Of a stretch of DNA of 64,000 bases, positions 57,976 through 64,000 are shown in pieces (positions within the stretch are counted from its first letter, which is position 1; every line of letters begins with the position of its first letter). Below the pieces are notes generated by a model, which did not search any database, was not told the origin of the DNA, and saw only the letters and a program-made list of their open reading frames with translations. The stretch comes from Pantoea dispersa. GTDB taxonomy: Bacteria; Pseudomonadota; Gammaproteobacteria; Enterobacterales; Enterobacteriaceae. The stretch lies in NCBI RefSeq assembly GCF_014155765.1, contig NZ_SCKT01000004.1, positions 248,001-312,000 on the forward strand, given 5' to 3'. A program made the position numbers and the translations under genes.

Positions 57976-59387
57976 GACGCGCTGTGGTTGCTGTCGCGGC
58001 GCGGGCCAGCAGGACGACGGCGTGGACGGCGCGGTTTACGGCGCGGAGCCGGATCGTCACCCAGGGTGTTGAGCATGGTTTTCTGCTGTGTCGGCACCGC
58101 CGACTGGAACTCGCCCCACCACTGGCTGAGGCGCAGCAGCTCGGCGTTGTTCTCGACTTCTGCACGCAGCGCCAGCAGGTCGTAGGCGGCGCGGAATTTA
58201 GGATGCTCCATCAGCTTCCATGCGCGCTTACCGTGACGGCGCGACATGCGCAGCTGCAGCTGCCAGATATCGCGAATCAGCGTGGTGATACGTTTCGGAA
58301 TCGCCAGCGCACGGCAGGCTTCATCCAGCGTTTCGTTCATGGACAGCGCAAAGGCATCGAAATAGGTCAGGCCGCTCTCCTGCGCAATCTGCTCGGCTGA
58401 CTCCAGCTGCGGATACCAGAACATCGCTGCAAACAGGAACGCCGGATTCACGCGCATATCGTTATGCAGGCGGGTATCGGTGTTTTTCAGCACCTGGGCC
58501 AGCATGCGCTCCATCGGGCTGTCGCCCTGTTCGGTGAAGTTGCGCGCCAGCGTCGGGAACAGCGGCTGGAACAGCTGGTATTCGCGCATCATCAGATAGG
58601 TGCGATAACCGTAACCGGCCTGCAGCAGCTTCAGCGACTCTTCAAACAGGCGCGCCGGCGGAATGTCATTCAGCAGCGTGGCAAGGCGGGGAATCGGCTC
58701 GGCGGTTTCCGCCGCAATGCTCATGTCCAGCTTGGCGGCGAAGCGCACCACGCGCAGCATACGCACCGGATCTTCGCGGTAGCGCGTTTCCGGATCGCCA
58801 ATCATGCGGATGATGCCTTCCTGCAGATCCTGCAGGCCACCGACGTAATCGCGTACGGTGAAATCAGCCACGCTGTAATAGAGGCTGTTGATGGTTAAAT
58901 CGCGGCGCTGCGCATCATCTTCAATGTTGCCAAAAATATTGTCGCGCAGCAGCATGCCGTTCTGACCGCGCTGCGAACCGTTGCGATCGTCGACGCTCTC
59001 TTCCTGATGATGGCCGCGGAACGTGGCGACTTCGATCACTTCCGGACCGAACATTACATGCGCCAGACGGAAGCGACGCCCGACCAGGCGACAGTTGCGG
59101 AATAGCTTACGCATCTGCTCCGGCGTGGCGTTGGTGGTCACGTCAAAGTCTTTCGGCTTTTTACCCAGCAGCAAATCGCGCACGCCGCCGCCGACCAGAT
59201 AGGCTTCGTATCCGGCTTTGTTCAGGCGATACAGCACTTTGAGAGCGTTTTCGCTGATATCTTTGCGTGAGATATTGTGGCTTTCCCGGGGGATAACGGT
59301 CATCAGACTTACGGTTTCCACCTCTTCAGGGGCCTCCTCATCACGCTTGAGGACTCTCCGGCAAAAATTAGCGACTCGGGTAAAAAT
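57972..59387 (-). CDS. pcnB: Poly(A) polymerase I, AUU start
   Basis: RNA 3' polyadenylating enzyme of 471 residues (E. coli 465). It acts on RNA decay and plasmid copy control. [25 protein letters not shown] is the nucleotidyltransferase head with catalytic [14 protein letters not shown] and [19 protein letters not shown] follow. The C-terminal tail is Arg-rich ([16 protein letters not shown]) for RNA binding. I place the start at an ATT (59385-59387), giving [17 protein letters not shown] after the start residue, which matches E. coli PcnB, known to start at AUU. GAGGTG lies just upstream. Without it, the first standard start is a GTG 22 codons later. Confidence 0.94.
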   Translation of the reverse strand: MFTRVANFCRRVLKRDEEAPEEVETVSLMTVIPRESHNISRKDISENALKVLYRLNKAGYEAYLVGGGVRDLLLGKKPKDFDVTTNATPEQMRKLFRNCRLVGRRFRLAHVMFGPEVIEVATFRGHHQEESVDDRNGSQRGQNGMLLRDNIFGNIEDDAQRRDLTINSLYYSVADFTVRDYVGGLQDLQEGIIRMIGDPETRYREDPVRMLRVVRFAAKLDMSIAAETAEPIPRLATLLNDIPPARLFEESLKLLQAGYGYRTYLMMREYQLFQPLFPTLARNFTEQGDSPMERMLAQVLKNTDTRLHNDMRVNPAFLFAAMFWYPQLESAEQIAQESGLTYFDAFALSMNETLDEACRALAIPKRITTLIRDIWQLQLRMSRRHGKRAWKLMEHPKFRAAYDLLALRAEVENNAELLRLSQWWGEFQSAVPTQQKTMLNTLGDDPAPRRKPRRPRRRPAGPRRDSNHSAS

Positions 59388-59425
59388 GGGACACCTCGAC
59401 AGTGAGAAAATGGGTGTGAATAAAA

Positions 59426-60358
59426 TCAGCGGCTAATCATAGCCTGTTGCGAACCATTTAGGAATGGCGTTGTCGCCTCATCCGGTTGTTGCGCATCATG
59501 CCGCGGAATCAATGCGCTATCCCAGTGTGTAACGGCATGGTCCAGCAGCGCCCCCAGCCCATGGTCCTGCCAGCCAGGCAAAACCGACTGCCCCAGGAAG
59601 CTCAGCGCCTGCACCAGCACCGGTCGCGGATCGCCGTCCGGCAAAGCCGGCGCGTGGTTTTGCTTCGACAATTTATTACCGTCCGGGTTAATTGCCAGCG
59701 GCAGATGCAGATAAGCCGGCACCGGCCAGCCAAACTGCTGATACAGCGCAATCTGGCGCACCGTTGGCTCAATCAAATCCGCACCGCGCACTATCTCCGT
59801 CACGCCCTGAAAATGGTCATCGACCACCACCGCAAGGTTATAGGCGAACAGGCCGTCACGACGGTGAATAATAAAGTCTTCCTGCGCCAGACGCGGCTCC
59901 GCCTGCAGATGGCCGCGCAGGCGATCGTCAAAACCGTACACCGGCGCATGCTGACGCAGCCGCAGCGCGGCGCCGTCCGGCGGCAAATGTAAATCGCGGC
60001 AGTGACCGTCGTAAAAGCCGCCCAGCTGCTGAATGCGGCTGCGCGGGCAGGTACAAAAGTAGCTTTGACGGTGTTCGCGCAGCCAGCTCAGCGCCGCGCG
60101 ATAGGCCTCGTGGCGCTGCGACTGCCACAGCACGTCGCCGTCCCAGTGCAGCCCATAATGGGTCAGCTGACGCAGAATGCGCGTTGCGGCACCGGCGACT
60201 TCACGTGGCGGATCGATATCTTCAATGCGCACCAGCCAGCGGCCCTGCTGCGCGCGCGCGCTCAGGTAGCTGCCTAATGCGGCTATCAGCGAACCGAAAT
60301 GAAGATCACCGGAAGGAGAGGGGGCGAAACGCCCGATGCAGGGAAGCGTGGCGGACAT
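59426..60358 (-). CDS. gluQ: Glutamyl-queuosine tRNA(Asp) synthetase
   Basis: Paralogue of the GluRS catalytic core, 310 residues (E. coli 308), that attaches glutamate to queuosine in tRNA-Asp. [26 protein letters not shown] is the HIGH-type motif, [21 protein letters not shown] the zinc-binding part, [36 protein letters not shown] the glutamate/ATP site, and KLSKQNHA the KMSKS-like motif. No anticodon-binding domain is present, as expected. Start chosen at 60358 ([10 protein letters not shown]); earlier in-frame ATGs are possible. Confidence 0.95.
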   Translation of the reverse strand: MSATLPCIGRFAPSPSGDLHFGSLIAALGSYLSARAQQGRWLVRIEDIDPPREVAGAATRILRQLTHYGLHWDGDVLWQSQRHEAYRAALSWLREHRQSYFCTCPRSRIQQLGGFYDGHCRDLHLPPDGAALRLRQHAPVYGFDDRLRGHLQAEPRLAQEDFIIHRRDGLFAYNLAVVVDDHFQGVTEIVRGADLIEPTVRQIALYQQFGWPVPAYLHLPLAINPDGNKLSKQNHAPALPDGDPRPVLVQALSFLGQSVLPGWQDHGLGALLDHAVTHWDSALIPRHDAQQPDEATTPFLNGSQQAMISR

Positions 60359-60431
60359 CATGCTGTGGTACACCGCACGGCGGGAAAACAGTGGTTTTCC
60401 CGGCTGTGCGGCGACAGTCTGTTAACGGCCA

Positions 60432-60887
60432 TTAGCCTGCCATCTGCTTCTCGCGGATTTCTGCCAGCGTTTTGCAGTCAATGCAGAGATCGGCGGTCGG
60501 ACGCGCTTCGAGACGGCGGATACCAATTTCGACCCCACAGGATTCGCAGTAGCCAAAGTCGTCGTCTTCCACTTTCTTGAGCGTTTTCTCAATCTTTTTA
60601 ATGAGTTTGCGCTCACGATCGCGGTTACGCAGCTCCAGGCTGAACTCCTCTTCCTGGGCGGCACGGTCAACCGGATCCGGGAAGTTGGCAGCTTCGTCCT
60701 GCATATGCGACACAGTACGGTCTACTTCATCCCTGAGTTGGTTGCGCCAGGCTTCCAGAATCTTGCGGAAATGGCTCAGCTGGGCGTCATTCATATACTC
60801 TTCGCCCGGTTTCTCCTGATACGGCTCCACCCCAGCGATGGCGAGGATACTCAGGGACGATGTTTTACGGTTTTGCCCTTCTTGCAT
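60432..60887 (-). CDS. dksA: RNA polymerase-binding transcription factor DksA
   Basis: ppGpp cofactor of 151 residues (E. coli 151), acting in the RNA polymerase secondary channel. Coiled-coil tip [16 protein letters not shown] includes the two conserved aspartates. The zinc finger is [25 protein letters not shown], and the C-terminal helix ends [11 protein letters not shown]. Start at 60887 ([12 protein letters not shown]) matches E. coli. The gluQ start is 73 bases downstream, and both are probably cotranscribed. Confidence 0.97.
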   Translation of the reverse strand: MQEGQNRKTSSLSILAIAGVEPYQEKPGEEYMNDAQLSHFRKILEAWRNQLRDEVDRTVSHMQDEAANFPDPVDRAAQEEEFSLELRNRDRERKLIKKIEKTLKKVEDDDFGYCESCGVEIGIRRLEARPTADLCIDCKTLAEIREKQMAG

Positions 60888-61126
60888 GTTGTTTCTCCTG
60901 GATAACACGCACTACCCGTTCTGTTTCAGATTGCGAAAGCCTTTGCCTGCAACCCGACGCATGCGGGGCATATCGATTCCCATCAGGGAAAAAAACAGGC
61001 CGCTATAAATAGCAGAAGCAATCAAGGTTGGCAATTATTCATGAACGCACCTTGACAAGCCTGTGAGGAACAGCGTATTTAGCGCACCGCTCAGAACATT
61101 CTTATCACAGCAAATAACGTTAAATA

Positions 61127-61843
61127 TTACAACTGTGCGTTAATCGTTACCGTTAACGGCCGGGTAAGTAACATTTCTGCCGGTGAAATCTGAGCCTGAT
61201 ACGCCAACACTTCCACACCGCAGCGCTGCGCCTGTACCAGTAGTTCTGCGTATTGCGCATCGATATGGTGCGCCGGGGAAACGTCCTCAATCCCCGTGTG
61301 CAGAACAGCAAACAACAAAACGGCCCGGTGGCCTTCTGCCGCGATAGTGCTTAATTCGCGCAGATGTTTCTGTCCACGAGCCGTCACCGCATCCGGAAAA
61401 TAGCCTTTACCATTTTGTAAAAGGGTGACGGACTTGACTTCAATATAGCAGTTGGCTTTGCCCTCCGCTTGCAACAGGAAGTCAATTCGGCTTTTTTCCG
61501 TGCCGTATTTCACCTCAGCCTGGCAGTGGCTATAAGCGGATAATTCCGGAATTGCATCGCGCAGCAGCGCCTCGCGCACCAGTTGGTTTGCGCGCAGGGT
61601 GTTGACGCAAATCCAGTGGCCCTGCGCGGTTTGCGTTATTTCCCAGCTGTGCGGATATTTGCGCGTCGCGCTGGCCGAGGTGGAGTACCACACGGTGTCG
61701 CCTGGCGTGGCGCAGCCGGTCATCGCGCCGGTATTGGCGCAGTGCAGGGTAAAGGTGTCACCTTGCGGCGTAATGGCATCGGCTAAAAAACGTTTATAGC
61801 GGGTGATTAAGCGGGCTGATTGTAACGGCGGATCGAACTGCAT
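61127..61843 (-). CDS. sfsA: Sugar fermentation stimulation protein SfsA
   Basis: 238-residue protein (E. coli 234) of the SfsA family, a nuclease-like fold with nonspecific DNA binding, originally found to stimulate maltose gene expression. [34 protein letters not shown] and [38 protein letters not shown] carry the nuclease-type acidic and lysine residues. The start is one base after the thpR stop, which suggests one transcript thpR-sfsA. The exact role is not settled. Confidence 0.94.
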   Translation of the reverse strand: MQFDPPLQSARLITRYKRFLADAITPQGDTFTLHCANTGAMTGCATPGDTVWYSTSASATRKYPHSWEITQTAQGHWICVNTLRANQLVREALLRDAIPELSAYSHCQAEVKYGTEKSRIDFLLQAEGKANCYIEVKSVTLLQNGKGYFPDAVTARGQKHLRELSTIAAEGHRAVLLFAVLHTGIEDVSPAHHIDAQYAELLVQAQRCGVEVLAYQAQISPAEMLLTRPLTVTINAQL

Positions 61844-62383
61844 TTATGCTCCTGCGGCAGATAACAGTGGCCAGCGCGCCAGCCGGCGATAGCGCGTGCG
61901 TCCCTGCGTGAAGCTGGACGCAAACAGCGCGAAATGACTCACCTCAACGCGCCAGTGAAAACCGCGCGGCGGCAGCGCCACGGCCTGCGCAGCGTGGCGC
62001 AGCAGGGTGATGTGGGGATGGAACGGCTGCGTACTCTGCGCACAGCCATGACGCGCGGCCTGGGCGCGCAGCAGGTTGGCCAGCTGCAGTAAACCGCGCG
62101 GCGCGCGCTGGCAGCCAAGCCACACCACGCCGGGACGCGGCCAGTGACCGGCGTCATCGAGATCCAGCGTAAAGCCCGGCTGGCGGATGCGTGCCGCCAG
62201 CTGCTGCAGCTGCTCCGCCGTTTCCGTGCTGACCTCACCGAGAAACGCCAGCGTCAGGTGCAGATTCGCCGCCGCCACCGGTTTACCCGCGTCTGCGGCG
62301 AAGCAATCGGCCCGCCATTGCACCAGCTGTTGCTGGAGGGCATAAGGCAATTCGAGGGCAAAAAACAGTCGTTGCGTGGCCAT
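61844..62383 (-). CDS. thpR: RNA 2',3'-cyclic phosphodiesterase ThpR (LigT)
   Basis: 2H phosphoesterase of 179 residues (E. coli 176) once called 2'-5' RNA ligase. The two HxT/S motifs are HLTLAFLG and HITLLRHA. N-terminal MATQRLFFALELPYALQQQL fits the family, so the start is at 62383; 46 upstream in-frame residues overlap the hrpB promoter and are not conserved. Divergent from hrpB across 74 bases. Confidence 0.94.
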   Translation of the reverse strand: MATQRLFFALELPYALQQQLVQWRADCFAADAGKPVAAANLHLTLAFLGEVSTETAEQLQQLAARIRQPGFTLDLDDAGHWPRPGVVWLGCQRAPRGLLQLANLLRAQAARHGCAQSTQPFHPHITLLRHAAQAVALPPRGFHWRVEVSHFALFASSFTQGRTRYRRLARWPLLSAAGA

Positions 62384-62457
62384 GCTGAACTCCGATAATT
62401 GGCGCCGGGTGGTGTACAATGCGCGCCATCTTAGCACAGGCAGAGTGGGAGTTGAGT

Positions 62458-64000
62458 GTGAGTGAGTTACCGGTAAGCGAGGTACTGCCTGCATTGCTGG
62501 CCGCGCTGGCGCAGTCGCCACAGGTGCTGCTGGCGGCCCCGACCGGCGCCGGGAAATCCACCTGGCTGCCGCTACAGCTGCTGCAACAGGCGCAGCTGCC
62601 GGGGCAAATCATCATGCTGGAGCCGCGCCGGCTGGCGGCACGCAACGTGGCACAGCGGCTGGCGGAACAGCTGGGTGAACAGCCGGGCGGGACGGTAGGC
62701 TATCGGCTGCGCGGGGAAAACTGCAGCAGCGCAGCGACGCGTCTGCTGGTGGTCACCGAAGGCATTCTGACACGCATGCTGCAGCGCGATCCGCTGCTGG
62801 AGGGCGTATCGCTGGTGATCCTCGACGAATTCCATGAGCGCAGCCTGCAGGCTGACCTGGCGCTGGCGCTGCTGCTTGATGTGCAGCAGGGATTGCGCGA
62901 CGACCTGAAAATTCTGCTGATGTCGGCAACGCTGGATAATCAGCAGCTACGCACGCTACTGCCCGACGCGCCGTTTATTGCGTCACAGGGGCGCAGCTTT
63001 CCGGTGATGCGACGTTACGCTTCGCTCAATCCGCAGCAGCGGTTTGAAGAGGCAGTGGCGCGCGAGGTGGCACAGTTGCTGCGGGATGAGCCCGGTTCGC
63101 TGCTGCTGTTTCTGCCCGGCGTGGCGGAGATTGAACGGGTGAAGTGTGAACTGGCGTCGCGCGTCAGTGATGAGGTGGATTTATCTCCTTTATATGGTGC
63201 GCTGTCGCTGGAGGCACAGCGGCGAGCCATCCTGCCGGCCGCGCCGGGCCGGCGTAAAGTGGTGCTCGCCACCAATATCGCCGAGACCAGCCTGACGATT
63301 GAAGGCATTCGCCTGGTGGTGGACAGCGCGCTGGAGCGCGCGGCGCAGTTTGACGTGCGCAGCGGCGTGACGCGTTTGCTGACCCAGCGCATCAGCCAGG
63401 CATCAATGACGCAGCGCGCTGGCCGCGCCGGTCGCCTGGCGCCGGGAATCTGTCTGCATCTGCTGCCGCAGGAGCAGGCGCTGCGTGCGGCGGCGCAGAG
63501 TGAGCCGGAGATACTCACCAGCGATCTGGCCTCGCTGCAGCTGGATTTACTGCAGTGGGGCTGTCAGGACGCGGCTCAGCTGCAATGGCTGGATAGTCCA
63601 CCGGCGCGCAGCCTGCAGGCGGCACGTCAACAGCTGCAGCGGCTCGGCGCGCTGGATAGCGAAGGGCGGCTCAGCGCGCGCGGCCGTAAAATGGCGCAGC
63701 TCGGCAGCGATCCGCGTCTCACGGCGATGCTGTGCGCCGCCGGCGACGATGTGCACGCCATCGCCAGCGCGGCGCTGTTGGTGGCGATTCTGGAGGATCC
63801 GCCGCGCAGCGGCAGTGTCGATCTGCGCGATGCGCTCAACCAGCCACAGCCGCAGTGGCTGCGGCGCGCGCGGCACTGGCAGCAGCGGCTGAACGCGCGC
63901 GAAGGTCACGTTGACGCCGATCGCTTCCCGGCGCTGCTGGCCGCCGGATTTGCTGACCGGCTGGCGCAGCGTCGCGGTGACAGCGCGCGCTATCAGCTCG
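62458..64000 (+). CDS. hrpB: ATP-dependent helicase HrpB, 5' part
   Basis: DEAH-box helicase of the HrpA/HrpB family, 514 codons seen, cut at the window end (E. coli about 809-824). GTG start at 62458 (TGGGAG upstream) gives SELPVSEVLPALLAALAQ. Walker A is AAPTGAGKSTWLPLQLL, the DEAH-type box reads DEFHERSLQADLALALLLD, motif III LLMSATLD, and motif VI SQASMTQRAGRAGRLAPG. A TACAAT at 62415-62420 may be its -10. The biological role of HrpB is not well defined. Confidence 0.95.
   Translation, partial: MSELPVSEVLPALLAALAQSPQVLLAAPTGAGKSTWLPLQLLQQAQLPGQIIMLEPRRLAARNVAQRLAEQLGEQPGGTVGYRLRGENCSSAATRLLVVTEGILTRMLQRDPLLEGVSLVILDEFHERSLQADLALALLLDVQQGLRDDLKILLMSATLDNQQLRTLLPDAPFIASQGRSFPVMRRYASLNPQQRFEEAVAREVAQLLRDEPGSLLLFLPGVAEIERVKCELASRVSDEVDLSPLYGALSLEAQRRAILPAAPGRRKVVLATNIAETSLTIEGIRLVVDSALERAAQFDVRSGVTRLLTQRISQASMTQRAGRAGRLAPGICLHLLPQEQALRAAAQSEPEILTSDLASLQLDLLQWGCQDAAQLQWLDSPPARSLQAARQQLQRLGALDSEGRLSARGRKMAQLGSDPRLTAMLCAAGDDVHAIASAALLVAILEDPPRSGSVDLRDALNQPQPQWLRRARHWQQRLNAREGHVDADRFPALLAAGFADRLAQRRGDSARYQL

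Overview
The window is a chromosomal segment of an enterobacterium. Gene order follows the murD-to-hrpB part of the Escherichia coli map almost gene for gene. Protein lengths and motifs are close to E. coli, the coding sequence is GC-rich, and non-E. coli cargo sits in the usual variable slots. Together these suggest the Erwiniaceae (Pantoea/Erwinia type), but the genus is inferred, not proven. I saw no rRNA, tRNA, prophage, insertion sequence or CRISPR array.

Layout. 1-9.7 kb is the distal dcw cluster (murD 3' part, ftsW, murG, murC, ddlB, ftsQ, ftsA, ftsZ, lpxC), tightly overlapped and closed by a terminator. 9.9-13.2 kb is secM-secA. 13.2-17.0 kb carries a small winged-helix gene, mutT, yacG-zapD-coaE (minus) and guaC. 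17.1-21.2 kb is hofC-hofB-ppdD (type IV pilus-like) and nadC. 21.3-22.8 kb is ampD-ampE. An accessory pair (GH43 glycosidase plus GPH sugar symporter, 22.7-25.1 kb) is inserted before aroP. 26.6-34.2 kb is aroP, pdhR and the pyruvate dehydrogenase genes aceE-aceF-lpd, with a perfect PdhR box and a tandem TyrR site.

34.3-35.2 kb, where E. coli has yacH, holds a hok/sok-type I toxin-antitoxin locus whose 48-codon toxin is easily missed. acnB and yacL follow. 38.4-46.2 kb is an accessory catabolic island: a minus-strand arm (Fe-alcohol dehydrogenase, DapA-like aldolase, 2-hydroxyacid dehydrogenase, ACS-family MFS transporter) diverges from a plus-strand arm (DUF1537 kinase dtnK-like, pdxA2-like dehydrogenase, DeoR regulator) across an operator-like region with a palindrome and direct repeats. 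It probably degrades a four-carbon acid sugar such as D-threonate.

46.2-50.2 kb is speD-speE, yacC and cueO (with a CueR-type promoter). In the cueO-hpt slot a trans-sulfuration-type PLP enzyme replaces E. coli gcd, and carbonic anhydrase can is absent between hpt and yadG. 52.4-64 kb continues with yadG-yadH, an acyltransferase, panD, panC-panB, folK-pcnB (pcnB with a conserved AUU start), gluQ, dksA, sfsA, thpR and the 5' part of hrpB.

The most interesting items are the hok/sok locus, the acid-sugar island with its predicted operator, the variant SecM arrest peptide, the AUU start of pcnB, the possible translational hairpin in front of ppdD, and the gene replacements around hpt.
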